Origin: Lutraria lutraria | Taxonomy: Eukaryota > Mollusca > Bivalvia > Venerida > Mactridae | Length of the DNA: 64,000 nt | NCBI GenBank assembly: GCA_964023205.1 | Contig: OZ026844.1 | Location: forward strand, 10,960,790-11,024,789 | Reading direction: 5' to 3' | In this document: one piece after another, positions 1-14,000 of the stretch | Position numbering within the stretch: the first letter of the stretch is position 1 | Layout of the letters: every line of letters begins with the position of its first letter | Notes under the pieces: model-generated | Database searches by the model: none | The model's input: only the letters and a program-made list of their open reading frames with translations | Told to the model about the DNA's origin: nothing | Program-made: the position numbers and the translations under genes

Positions 1-253
1 AAAAAAAAACAGAATAACACTAAGTCATAATTTAAAACAATGTGAATATAAAAAGCACAAAATGACTCATGAAGTGAAACGTTATTAAAGTGCTTACATG
101 TATACTGATTCAAAATCAGGCGATAAAGACTTAAATATCGTAAATCTGGGGCAAAAACTTGTTTAATAAATTTGTTACAAGGTGTTAACAAAAGTTATTT
201 TATGATTCAACAGTACTTATGTATACCAAACAAATCTCCTAGGTCAGCAACCA

Positions 254-493
254 GTTTGTTTGTTTGAGTTTTACACCCTTTTCAACAGTCTGAGTCATAT
301 GAGGCGGGCAGTCCAGCTAACCATCATTCCTGGGAAGATCCAGTACTAGACTCCAATTCTCCATAAGCAATTGCCTACTTTCTCACATAAAGAGGCATGG
401 TCGGTAGCTGGGTTTGAACTCACAACCCTCTATCAGTGAGAGGTAACAGTGATTTAAAGTCAGCAACCTTAACCACTCGACCACAGAGGCGGA
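254..493 (-). mobile_element. tRNA-headed SINE, family A, copy 1
   Basis: On the minus strand it has a tRNA-like head (box-B-like GGGTTTGAACTC on the plus strand, complement of GAGTTCAAACCC), a body with TATGACTCAGACTGTTGAAA, and a tail of TTTG units. It shares head, body and tail with the copies at 17933-18138 and 57517-57775. Reverse-transcribed elements of this kind depend on a LINE partner; none is seen here. Confidence 0.85.
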
Positions 494-576
494 TCTTCTA
501 ATATTTCCCGCCTAAAATCATTTTCCACACTTAGGTAGCTGGACAGTTTGTATTTAGACTAAGAAGTCTGACCTAT

Positions 577-627
577 ATTCACCTCCTGAGATAGGACCAA
601 GTGGAAGTTCCTGTCCTTCAATTTCCA
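577..627 (-). CDS. Candidate exon 13 of the ANKRD26-like gene
   Basis: On the minus strand, after GGTCTGAG, the frame reads LEIEGQELPLGPISGGEY and meets TATAG|GTCAGA. The composition is strikingly protein-like for this intergenic context and follows the acidic style of the linker. The acceptor lacks a good pyrimidine tract and the donor is non-optimal. Phase 0 joins exon 12 only if the GGT|GTGTAA donor is used. Confidence 0.3.
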
Positions 628-1395
628 GCTCAGACCGATGATAGGTACATGTACAAGGTACCAGTGATTTCAACAAATTAATGAACAAGTGAGAATAAAG
701 TTAGAATAACGTGAAACAGAACTGTGCACACACTATCATAGTTAGATAAAACTGTTTGGTGATATAAATAAAGATATCACGCTAACATCTAGCTTATAAA
801 TACAACATACCATTCTGGCCTTGTCCTGTAGTTATATACATAAAAATTCAACATACATTTACCACTATATAATGAAGCATTCATGGTCTGATAGTTAATT
901 TAACATGCAAACGAGTTTGTCCGAAAAATCAAATTTACCAGACTAGAAAATAATTTCCTTCTTTAGTCAAAGTAAATTTCTGATTCTTTCACCAAACTGA
1001 ATGTTTTTACCAAACTGTCACATTGGAAAACCACATCAGGGATAAGATCACAGGGACTTGTTGCAAGATTGTGTCACTGTCATAACAAATCCCTGTGGTA
1101 ACTTATAAGTTAAATCATAATGTACATCCATATCAGTTGTTAATTCTATATAAAGCCAAACAAACTCTAAACATTGATAATTTCTAGTAAATAAAAGACA
1201 TTAATTCTAATCATGCAGCATATCAGATAATTTCTCACATACAAAAAACATTTCACATTGCAAATAAGTAAAATTCTGTAAAATTGTAGTCTTAGAGCAA
1301 AGCTAACCAGCCACCTCTAAAATAAAGTAATACCAGGTACAGTATGTCCACACAGGCCATGATCAATGTCCACATACAGATCTAGGATTGCCTTT

Positions 1396-1826
1396 GTCTA
1401 TAATCACATGGTATATTGTTTTGATACCACGGGGTCGAGAACAATGGTCGTGCCCAAGAGTGTCGTATTTTTAATTGGAAGATTAAATGTTTCGAGTTTT
1501 TCATGTTGCCAATGTTCTAGCCAACAATTTTCTGTATCCATCGATACCAAAATTAACTTTGTTACTGTCATAGTTTGTCCATAGACCCTGCATAGAAATT
1601 TGAAGTGGACAGACAATTTCTCTACAGGGTCTATGGACAAGCTACGACAGTAAGAATGTTAAGTTTGAAAATTGTTGGCTGGAACATGGGCTACATGAAA
1701 AACTCTAAACATTTAAACTTCTGACAAAAAATAAAGCTTACCTTACAACTCATGGGCACTGCCATTTTTCTAAACCCTGTGGTATCCATCATTATCAAAA
1801 CAATTTATCCTGTGATTATAGGTTGT
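1396..1826. mobile_element. Long imperfect inverted-repeat (foldback) element
   Basis: The left arm (from about 1396, CTATAATCACATGGTATATT, TTGTTTTGATACCACGGGG) is answered by the complement on the right arm (CCCTGTGGTATCC, ATCAAAACAATTTATCCTGTGATTATAGG ending near 1826). The centre holds the perfect pair GTCCATAGACCCTG / CAGGGTCTATGGAC at about 1577-1636. The arms are each near 200 bases with several indels. No transposase is present. It lies about 150 bases beyond exon 12. Confidence 0.8.
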
Positions 1827-1971
1827 GTTTGGCTAAGGCAACAAATGAGAACCATACAATTCCAGAATATATCAGTTTTACATCAAATGTATATGTATTA
1901 TCAACATACAGACAGTCACATAGGTAGCAGCATGATGCATATTGTAAACAAGACATAGGACTTTTACACAC

Positions 1972-2050
1972 CTTTCATTTTATCTTGTGACAAAGGTTTA
2001 GATTCCGGAGCATCAAACTGATAACCTGTAGGTGTATATCCGCCAGAACT
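1972..2050 (-). CDS. Exon 12 of the ANKRD26-like gene
   Basis: The pyrimidine tract TTTTTTTGTTTCAG precedes SSGGYTPTGYQFDAPESKPL and SQDKMK. The donor is ambiguous because of overlapping GT dinucleotides (AAAG|GTGTGT, AAAGGT|GTGTAA or AAAGGTGT|GTAAAA), so the phase into the next exon is uncertain. This is the last exon I can place with confidence. Confidence 0.78.
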
Positions 2051-5000
2051 CTGAAACAAAAAAACAAAAACGAATAATACATATTGCCTTTCATATATTG
2101 GTACTAGTAGTCTAGAAGTATTCTGAACAAGGTTTGGAGAAAAATATTCACAGTTAAATATCCATTCAACATTTGAGCATTCAAGTATAGCAAGGACAAA
2201 TACTAAAGATAACTTAACAATTATTAAAATGAAAAAAAAATAAGTACCAAATCAATTAAACTGGTACCAGAAATGCAGCCTAAGGTTTGTGTAATAGGTT
2301 GATATGTTGGAATAAAATGATTTCGATTAAATCTCCCCCTATACTTACACCACTGTCATCAGGATTTCCAATTCTTCTTTTCTTTGGTGGTTCCACTTCC
2401 TCTTCATCTTCTTCTATATCAGTATCATCATCTGTGGCACTCTGTTTTTTATATCATCAATATCAATATTAATAGTGATATCAACATCACCAATATCAAC
2501 ATCACCAAAATCAACTTTATCAGCATTTATAATTTGATTAAAACCTAAATTGAAGTTTATGAGTAAGCTTATGGTAGCATTATCATTTTGTGTTTCTCTA
2601 ACTAGTTTTATAGAAATAATACAATGTGGTAGTTTCAGACCAAATGAATTACTTAGTTTTTGTATGGACAAAATCAGCCCTGATTCTATGACTTAGATGC
2701 AAGTCAAATCATATCCATAAACTCATCCAATCAAATTTTATAAAAATACCCAAAGTAATAGAGAGGATTTTATTTTATAGATTTTCTTACTAAATCAACT
2801 CACAATGTTTCTGACTTGTTGATGGTCACTAAATGAGACTCGTCCACTCCTCTGTACGGGTGAAGAGTCGTCATCATCATCGTCATCATCATCTTCATCA
2901 TCAGTGAAGTCTTCCTCCACTGTAGTATTTGAAGCACCCGAAAGTCTTTGTTTAATTGGAATTTTAGAAGGGGTACTTTTTGCTTGTGGTGAAGGGGCTG
3001 TTTCAGGGGAACCGACGAGATCTCTATCAGGGGTCGGGGTACGACTGTACATCGGCCGCATCTTCCCATGCAAATCACCTAATCATGAAAAGAAGAAAAT
3101 CAGCACATAGGATGGAAGTCATTTTTAAAAAAAAAAAATCTGGTTTTCACCCAATAAATTTATCTGTTCACTATGGTAAGCAAAAGGAAACCATATATAG
3201 ACATAAAATCATCATATCCAGAAAAATAAAGACAATTTAAGTACCATGTACAACTTTGATTATTAATCATTGAAGACCAAAGCAATGAAGACAACAACTA
3301 CAAAACAGCAACAAATATAATATAATACACATGCCTTAAGCTTACTTTATGATGAATATAATGATAGTGACCATCAATTTGTATGTAAATAAAAATACAG
3401 GTACCACAAGATGCTACATAAATGATTGTTCAATAGAAGAATAGATAAAAAGATATTTTGTGACAAGATATTCATAGTGTTATTTTATAACAGTTCACCA
3501 TTAAAAAATAACAAAATACATGTACATTACATCATTCCCTTTCACAATTATTAATTGAAAATGATACAATTTAGGGTTAAAATTCCCAAAACCATCATAA
3601 TCCGTCACACTAATATAGAATAATCCTATAAATGAATATCTACCAATTAAAATCATTCAGAATAAATCTTCCAGTGCTAAGGAAATTCAAAGACACCCAA
3701 ATTGTACTATCAATACTACTGAGTTAAGGATTGTGCAACTGAACAGTGAAACTCAAATGTTCTAACAAGATGTGTTTGTAGGTACAGTATTGGATTTTCA
3801 CCATCTATCTATAATAAAACAGTGATGTACTTCATGGCTGCAGTTAGTTGACCACACAAGTCGAAGCTTCAGGGTTCAGCCATATTCTGTTCCTCGCAAA
3901 CTACTCACAAATCTCCAACATTCAGAGTGAATCAAAGGTGGAAATTATTTGACTCAATGTGAGCTATAACTTAGTACTGGTATGTTGAATTAATTTGTCT
4001 AATAGGAGAAATGTGCGCATCACCAGAAATTTCAAACCAACTATATAAAGATAATCAGTACATGTACTGCTACAACTGCGTATCAACAACAGAACTGGAT
4101 GGATGTTCTTTGGAGTCACTATTGATTAATTACAACAAACTACAAAAATGTAATTCAAACTAGTAGATGTCACTAAAATATAACACCCAATGTGGCAATT
4201 TTTAAGATGAGAAATTTGCAACAATCTTAGATCTATAATTTGCAAAATGAAACAGTAAAGTACAAAATTAATGATAATTTCAAAGAATGTCGAAAGTGAA
4301 ATAAGCAGACAAATATTGGAATTATTCAGCAGATATTAAAAATGCAGAACAATATCATTCAAAGCTTCATGGATTAAGAAAGAAAAACAAGAGGACAAAA
4401 TACATAATATATTCTGCTATTAGCTATCTTTTTATAAGCAACTGTGTACAATGAATTTGCAATAAATTAACTGATATAATATATTGATTGTTAACAAAAC
4501 ATCGCTTTTAAATGTGCATACATCTTTTCTATGAGAAACCCAGGACATTAAATCAGCATTTAATGAAAGTTATTACTGTACATTAATGACAGAAGCATAA
4601 CATTAAATAATTGTTTTGAAACCAACAAAGAATGAGAAAATAGGATACATCAACCCAACACCGTTGAATTACATTTCTACACATATCTGGATAATCAGGT
4701 CCTCTTAGAACAGTAGTACAATAAATGTTCAGCCCTTTTTTATTATTTGGGGAACAGGTATCGGGGTCCCTTAGATGATGGATATTTGCATTGTGAAACA
4801 CTAAATTTGTGAATTTTTAAAGACTACTTTCTTTAGGTAGCATCTTGAATGATTTTTCTTAACTATGGTGAATTTTTTTTCTCAGTGGGGAATATGCTGA
4901 CATTTTTACTTGTGGAATGGAGGAGAATAACGGACCTAAAAGTGGCATAAAAAAGGGTCTAATGTTATATGACCTAATTACTGAAACAATAAACAACAGA

Positions 5001-8000
5001 TCAATGTAGTACAGATTTTGTAATATGAATAAAATGTGAAACAGTAATTATAATGTTGATATAGCTGCACAAGGCTCATAGAATTTTCAAGTAGAAGTTG
5101 CAACTTAAACTATTTGTTTGCCTATAACATCACAGACATGTAAAGTTTAAAAGTTGAAGGAAAAAAAGGCTTTTTTTAGTAAAAATAATAAGAGTATTTC
5201 AGTCTGTTTCAAATGCTTAAGTTTCAGTCAGTCAGTTCCATAAGGCTAAGAAGTAACATATTTAAGTAACAGTACAGGGGATATGAAAAATGCATATTTG
5301 GACACAATTAGAACACTATAAATCATCAAGTATAACTCTGAGACCTGATTATCTTCACCGACTCCCTTTAAAATAGACCCTTACATACCAACCATGACAA
5401 AATACCAGACAAAGAGAAGGTAGAAAGTGTTCACACAAGAAAAAGTATAACAAACTACTACTGGTGTGTTTTGTCATCACCTGTGCTAACTAAAACTTTT
5501 CTGAATTTCACTGGTGTTCTCCGTTGATAGGTTTCTGGGACAAAAATAATTGACTACTACATGTAAATACATACAAATTTAAAGAATGAATCTGGTAACT
5601 TGTCATAAACACATGTTCCCTCAAAGGGATTTGTCACAAAATCCAAATATAACCCATTTAGATATATAATTGCAGGGTACCGGTATATTTGAAAAATATC
5701 TGGACATTGATATTTTAGGTTTAAATTAAATGACACTAAGATAATAATCTTTCACAATCTCCAGACAACACTGTCATAGTTAAATCACATAGCTAGACTC
5801 CAAATAGACTAGAAAATCATGTTTTTACCAGCTTACAGTATAACTATATAATATTACACAAAACATCATTTAAGTATACAGAAATGAAACAACATCTACT
5901 GTAAAATTAGTTAAAAATACAATAAGATATAATTACATTGAATGAAATAATGTCCACCAAAAATGAACCAATGAAAACATTATGCGTTTTGTGTAAAAGT
6001 CTGGCAACAAAAATCAATTAAATAGTTCTGATTGGTTAATTATTAACCACTCTCTGCTGAAATGTGTCATATTCAAAGTCATAGTACAATTCATGGCAAT
6101 GAATGACTTAACAGTAAATACAACAGCATTGCTTTGCTTGAAGACAGACTTTTACATGTAAAAGTTACATAATTATGTAAGCATTAGAAACATACATTTT
6201 GCACTCTAGTTTTACCTGAAGATTTTAATATTCCTAATTGGAAAAATTTGGTATATCATTTACGGCACAGATGTATACAGAATTTATTTAGATAAGCATG
6301 CAGAATTAAGATGAATAATTATATACTACTATATTCAGATATAAAATCAATTTGCAGGTGATTATCTATGTTTTATAATGAACTCAAGCACAATATGACG
6401 ATATGTGACTGAATACCAATATTATGTCATTGAAATAAACAATTTCATTAAGTCAAATTTTATACATCAAAGTCGATACACAGAGACAGAAAAAATAAAC
6501 ATTGAATTTTGTATGTTCTAGTCATATCCAATATCAAGCAATAATACTTAGGCACGAAAAAAGGTAGCCATGTCTCCAGCCCTTTGACCAAAATTATAGG
6601 GTTCATAGGTAAAAAAAAACAAAAAAAACTTATAAGCATGTCTTTTGAACTTTCAATGCACAACCCTAAATATTTTCTTATTACAACAACTGATTGGAAT
6701 TTTATGGATTTTTTGCAGCTAGAAAACATAAGGGCGCTCCAAAAAAGGATTGGTCTGGAAACCAGAAACACAGCTCTTTTTTCCTGGCCATATAAACAGT
6801 CTGACTATATTGACAAAACAATGCATCTAGCGAAAACAGAGAAATCTCTAACTTTTTGTCAACCTTACCTGGCCTTCCATTCACTGCAGCTTTGTTTTCT
6901 TCTATATCTTCAATTTCTTCTTCATCGCTATGGATGTCAAGATGTTTAGTTAAACTTGTCTTCACAGCTCCAGCCTGTAAAACATTGAAACATAGTGACT
7001 TCAAGTTAATCCTTCATTCATTTCTTTACTATTTATTGGTATCAATTTCCTTGTCAAATATTTATTCATACTTCATGAACTATTTATGAAGTATGCAAGA
7101 GCAGTTCAAGAAAAAATGTTTTCATGAATTTCATTCGAAGGAGAATCCTTTCCCTGATTACTATGGCAACAAATCCAAGCAATTAATTAACAACAAAAAA
7201 CACACTAAATTCATTATAAAAGAATTGTATTATTTCATGGGTTGTAATTCAATAATACAACAAAGTTATTATGTGTGGTAATACTTGTTTCAAACCTAAA
7301 CCAGAAATGTGAGACAAATCAGTACTTGGTGAAAAGTGACTGTAGTAATACAATTTTCTTAGTACTTTGAAAATACCGTAAAGGTCTAGAAAATAAATAT
7401 TCAAAGTGAGTCCTACAATTGACAATTTTAATGCTAAGTTTGGGAAATCTGCAAAGCAACACTATGGATGTCAAGAAAAAAACATAAGGAAACAAAACTG
7501 ATGCAAGTAATGATCTACTAGAACACATGAAGAAAGCTTAATACATGTAATAACGAAGACAACATTCAAAATGGTGTGAATAATGGTTCAGACTTGTATA
7601 TATTCTATACTAATATGTACCTAAACAACAACAAAACAGTTTAACTGAAAAGAAAATGCAAACAACAGCAACATCAATTGAAATAAAAACATATATAACA
7701 ATAAGAGAGAAGTCTTTTTACATTATCTTATAAAACTGTACCATCATAATTCATGTGTAAACTATACCTTGATCTTTGAACCGAAGTTAAATCTTGGGAT
7801 TTTAGATTTTTTTGGCATTTTTCAAAATTTTCCAATTTTTCTTATTATGCAATAACACAGGATGGAATGTTTCTATGCACACCTTATAATGTAACAATCC
7901 TTCAATTCAAAGTGATTATAAAAGATCTAGAACAAGTGACCAGGAACATTTCTCTGACACATACAGTATTAAGTCTACTGGTGACACCCCTCATGAAAAG

Positions 8001-11000
8001 TGTGGTCTGAATTTGATCTGAATCAGTCTGAATTTTTACTGACAATTGTCTGAATACGGTCTGCACAATTGCTGAATGTGTACTGATACTCTGAAAATAC
8101 AAATGCTGAATCATGTCTTAGACACAAATTCAGAAAAATTCAGCCCTGTATGTATCTCTGAATCTTGTCTGACAACACTGTTCAGTTAAAATTCAGACTT
8201 TAAGATTCAGACTTTTTTGTCTGAATAATGGCTGAGATGCTGAAAATTGGCTTATTATGGAACAATTCAGACAAAATTCAGACAGATCAGACATAATTCA
8301 GAAGTATGATTCAGACAATTTTTTCAGACAGAATTCAGAAAAAGTATTCAGATACTGCTCAGACAATGTTTTCAGACAATATTCAGAAACAGTATTCAGA
8401 TACTGTTCAGAGAGCTAGATCACTCAGACTTTATTCAGAGAAATATTCAGAAGATTTTCAGACATGTCAAGCCAGCCCCTCCATGAATCATTCTATAATA
8501 CTTGGAAACCTATATTAGAAGCTTTGCTCACATTATATGATGGGGATTATTCATATAATTATATATATCTAACTGCCACAAAGGCAAGTGCAGCCTCTGT
8601 AATGGAAAAAACAGAGGGTCATAATAAATGGTCAAGGTTTTTCAAATTTCAATGTTTCACTGTTTTAAAATAATGAGATATGACTTTTATCCTGGTGAAT
8701 ATTATACAGATAAATTCAAATATTTCAATAAAAAGCATGAAAAAGTATGATTTATAAAAATTCAAATACATGTGCATGATTATTACTTCCAAAAGATACA
8801 TTATGGTGTTCCATCATACCCCACCCACTTAATTCTGTCATAATCATCTCTTAAATATGTATCTCTTATTAATTTGTTTGGTTTTCAGTTGTAAATCATG
8901 AATTTATACATGAACCTAATTACCAGTACACTTACTAGTTCATAAGCATCATGTATTCAGCTGTGTTTCTATTTTCATTAAAGCCACACATCATTTGGTT
9001 ATTTCTTAACTGTCAGCCATTTTGAATTACACCATGTGACCTGTGACGTCATCAAAAGTCTGAATATTTCAGCCTTTTTAAAAAATCAGAATCTGTCACT
9101 CTTAAAGTTTTAAAATTACATCAATATAATTTTATTATACATGTGCAATCTTAAATTGATGTAACCATCTTAGGGTCTGAGCATGTGTACATACATGTAT
9201 ATAGTAATACAGTGATGCATACAGACTTTTTTCAGTATTGATTCAGACATTTACTGAAGCTGAAAAAAGACTGAACCTTGAGTCTGAACCTGTCAGACAT
9301 TTTTCAGAACTTATTCAGACATTTGCTGAAGCTGAAAAAGACTGAACCTTGAGTCTGAATCTGTCAGACTTTTTTCAGTATTTATTCAGACATTTGTTGA
9401 AGCTGAAAAAAGACTGAACCTTGAGTCTGAACCAGTCAGACTTTTTTCAGTATTTATTCAGACATATTTCATGGTCTGAAACAGGTCTGAACTTTGTCAG
9501 CACTGTTCAGCTTTCATTCAGACGGAATTCAGATGCTTGATATTGTTGTTCAGCAATAATTCAGTCATCAATATTTCTGTAAGACTGTATTCAGCATTCA
9601 TTCAGCTTTCATTCAGCTCAATTCAGACAAACTTCAGACATTCTGTTTCATGAGGGACAGTATAAAGCATCAATATGTATTTCATGTATTTTCACTATAT
9701 TCAACAAAAATTCAGCATTAATTCAATTATAATCTCCTATTTACATTATTCAATTAAAATAAATCCACTTTTCCAAATGAGTATATCACAATATTAAATC
9801 CATGTTATTTTCATCTTGAAAATTCTTGACAACACCCCACAAAGAAGGCAACATTAAGAACTACATTCCTACATTTTAAATGATTTCCAACACAAAATAT
9901 CTAAATAAGTTTTATTAAGTCTTATTATTACAATTCTTCATGCAGTACACACTGACACAGATTTTTAACAATATTAAGTATACATTTGTTGAAGTTCACA
10001 GAGAAAGGTATCACAAGTTACATATCATGCTAAACTGCTTTAACTGTTTATAGAGTACTCCAGTACCACAAAGATATACAACGCCTTTACATTATAAGTC
10101 CCTTGGTCTATAAACTGTAGATATACTAAGATGGTATTCCTAAATAACTATCACTATTTCTTTTATAGTACTAATCTTACAAACCACTGGAATGAAAATT
10201 ATACAAGGCTTATTTATAACACCTAATGCCACAGATAAAATTAATACAGTTAAATAGATCAATGCATGCCTACTTGGCTTTCATCTTTAAAGGCTATTGT
10301 AACAAAATCTCAGATTTTCGCGCCTTTCAATAGATATTGTTATATCAATGAAACATTCATGTCTATGGACCTTACAATCAGAGATTTACATTACTTATTA
10401 CTAGTATTTGCCAAAAACTAATACCAATCTTAAAGAAGTCAGATTTAAAAAATGACATGCACAAATCCACACTTATAATAACAATATTAAATACTGCATT
10501 ATTACTTTCATTAAGAAGAATTTTTGAATTAATTTATCTATATGTTAATAGGTTTTTTTCAGGTTTAAGTTTGAGCTACAAAGATGACAATACAGCCCCC
10601 CCCCCCCATATGCTTACAGTGTTACACTATTAACTTGCCATTTGATTTACTTACAGAAAAAATGGAATAACAAATATTTACTTAAAAGGAGTTTTTAAAG
10701 TTGTCAGTTAAATTATTACCAGCTGATTCACAAGCTGAATAGATTGACACTGAAGGACAAGGTGATCAAGTTATTTGTAACAATTTAACCACAAATAATA
10801 TAGCACACATATCTCTAGTGATTCCAGGATTTTTCTATTACTAAGAAAGTGACACCAATAGACAGTATCTTCCGCTCAGAAAATAAGCTATATTTTCCCC
10901 CTAAGAAAAAATATATCCTCTATTCAATTGCATTGTGAATATAAGTCCCCAAATTTGCCTTTTTCATGTTTTCCCCCTTTAGTCAATGCCCAGTTTCTAA

Positions 11001-14000
11001 CCTTTTCCCTAAAGTAAACCCTGGATTCTTTAAGATTTTGTCCAATATTTTGACCCTAAGTATAATATTTCAGTATTTCCTATCACAATGCATAGGTCAG
11101 AAAACCAGACAAAGGCGTGTAAGCTAGTACAAGGGCTTCGTTACATTAACTGTGTCAGTCAAACTCAAAGACTTCATTTCCTTAGCCTGAGAAATCACTT
11201 CAAATTACGATTAATGAATACATGAACATTCAACATTCTCATAATCTAATAGGACAATAAACTCGTTAACTATTTAATTAAAGCTAGTTATGTACTTGAG
11301 TGTTAAAGTAAACAAAACTTGAAGTCCCTGAATTCCAAACCCACTTAAAACAAAGCACCATTATTTTACAACTTACAAATCATAAAGATTTAAATTAGAA
11401 ATTGATAAATTTCAAACAAGAAGAAAGTTTGCTTATTTCTCATTTACATTCAAATTCAGATGAATACATGTAGAAAGTTTTCCAAAATGTTGCAAATTGA
11501 AATATGTCACTACAAAAAAAATCAGGGACCAATCTCAATAAAATCAATTGAAACAATATTTGTCCTGAAAAATATGCCTGCAGTTTTTATTAGCACGTTA
11601 GATATACTTCATATTAAGTGAAAATATACATAAATTGCAGATAATTTTTTAAATATTGGTCAAGATGCTGGTGATAGGTTATATATGGTTAACTGTACGA
11701 ATGATTTATCAGAGATTAAATAATATCTTTAAATATCTTTTGAAGTTAATTAACAAAATAACTTTCAATTCATTTTTAATGTTAAAATGACTTGATTTTG
11801 ACTTTTTTTTCCTTTCGTTTACAGTTAATTTCACAAAATTCACACAGCCCTATGTTTTATTGAACAGAACAGAATAGTTCCTATACTTCAAACACTCAAT
11901 GATGTACTGCACACTGGTCCATCAAATGAAAACAATCAATACCTAACACAAACAGAATTAATAACTAAAACTTGAAAATAATATGTATAAAATAATATGT
12001 ATAAAATAATATGTATAAAATAATTCAAAATATATAGTATCAGTTATAGAATAAATTCCATCCTAACAAAATCGTATAAAATACTTAAAGATTATTATCC
12101 ACAGTAAACACAATCAACTAACTCCATATTTTTTTTGCATGAAATTTTTATCACAAAACTTTGTATAAAAACATTATACACCAACAGCTCAATGAATAAA
12201 AACTTAAGGTTGTGACAGGCATACATAAAAAACACATTTTTTTTTAATGGCTAAAAATCTTTCCATATTCAAGTTATGACCACAATTGATCGACAGAATA
12301 TACAAAGGGTTTTTATTTGAAAAACATTTTGCTTTCATTCAAGTTGGTATGAATATGTAAGCAAATATTTATTAAAATTTTGACCTTTTGAAGTTTTCAA
12401 TACTATACCATACACATGTTAGTACATATTCAGTGTAAATTTGCATCTCACCGATGTATCTTGTTAGTACATGTTTTAAACAGCACAGGGGAGATATTGA
12501 CAATAGCATTACAAGTGTGGCTTAAGTTACATCTGATAGACTTTGATAAACTAGTAGCCTTGATTTTACATTTTACTCAATGCTATCAATTCAAAATAAC
12601 ATTGCAACAATTATTTAAACAATCCAGATTACAGTTGTCTCCCTTGAATGAATTCATCTGAATTGAACTGAGTTATAAAAGATTATCTCCCTTTAATACA
12701 ATTGGTGTTTCCAATGTGTTCGAAAAAATCAATTAACAAATAATATAAACAGAGAAACTAGTGAAAGAAATCCAATACCTAAGCAACAACATAAATTTAA
12801 GCACTGGATGGGGGTGGGTGCGTCATGGAGGGGAGATAATTCCATAAAGACTTGATTTATAAGCATTGATCTTGTGGTTGACACTTAAGCATTATTCTTG
12901 TGGTTGACACTTTCCCACATTCATAAGCATTATTCTTGTGGTTTACACTTTCCCACATTCATAAGCATTAGGCTTGTGGTTGACACTTTCCCACATTCAT
13001 AAGCATTAGGCTTGTGGTTGACACTTTCCCACATTCATAAGCATCAGGCTTGTGGTTGACACTTTCCCACATTCTACTTTTTCACATTTATAAGCACTTA
13101 CATTTAAAGCGTAAATGAAGTACCTCTAGTTATTTAGTATTATCTTACAATCACAAGTGTGACAGATGGACAGACAGACATTTAGACAGACATGGCAGCA
13201 ACTATTTGTACATCTTGCAGTATGCTCTATGATGTCCATTGAAAATGCAATTGAACTTAACATATTAAACTTCTAAAAACATTGACTTGATGTGAGAGTT
13301 AAGTTAGTGAGAATAAACAACACATAGAGAGACATGTAATACACACACAGTAGTTATTTCAGGTTATAAACACAGTACACAAACCTTGTCAGAATACATA
13401 AACCCCTCTGTGTCTGAATCATCACTGGAGTCATCCTTGACAGACGGACACATAAACAGTTTTAGTAACATATACAAAATAACAAACACGAGATATACAT
13501 GACTGTACTGGTTATAAATAATAAAAACTGGACTCAAATCCATGCTTGACCAATGCAAGTGAACATAAGATATGTGTACAGTGAAAACAATTTGTGCCTA
13601 GAACTGTTAATCTAATTAATCTTTCCTTCAAAAAATTTACAAAATCTTGGTCAATTAAATGGTATTTTCAAGTATTGAATGAATTTTTAAATGCAAATTT
13701 TGATACTGTTATGTAGTTTCATAGTTCAAGCCCTAAGGTGATAAAACTTAAGAACAGTCTCAGAGTTCAGATCTCAATTTCGTTCCATAAGTATTACAGT
13801 TGAAAGATTAAGCTGTTTTATAAGGTCACCTACATGGTTTAAAGGTGTACTATCAATATCTACTTTGTTTTGTCATAAATAACTTTGAGACCAATCTCAA
13901 GTTTTATTACCTCAAACACAGAGCATACAACCTCAGTATAACTTGGGAGCTAAGTCCAGATTATGTGAAAATGAAAATTTTCAGAACTCAAATTACACTA

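Larger units (their letters stand above)
1..1395. other. Left flank: presumed intron of the ankyrin gene
   Basis: It contains SINE A copy 1 (254-493) and the weak candidate exon 13 (577-627). The rest is AT-rich, with no further gene seen. Confidence 0.5.
6975..13384 (-). other. Intron 8 (6.4 kb)
   Basis: It holds the CATACTTCATGAAC repeat (7067), the alternative first-exon candidate (7768), the TTCAGAC element (7987-9656) and the 15-bp and 38-bp tandem repeats. The stretch 9660-11970 shows only AT-rich sequence and a C run. Confidence 0.75.

Noticed and set aside
2795..3240. Overlapping open frames opposite exon 10 and in its other frames
   Set aside because: They are shadows of the ankyrin gene exon; only the frame with the Ser/Pro linker joins the other exons.
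12861..13075. CRISPR-like array (38-bp repeat)
   Set aside because: The repeats are head to tail with no spacers, in an animal intron. It is a minisatellite.
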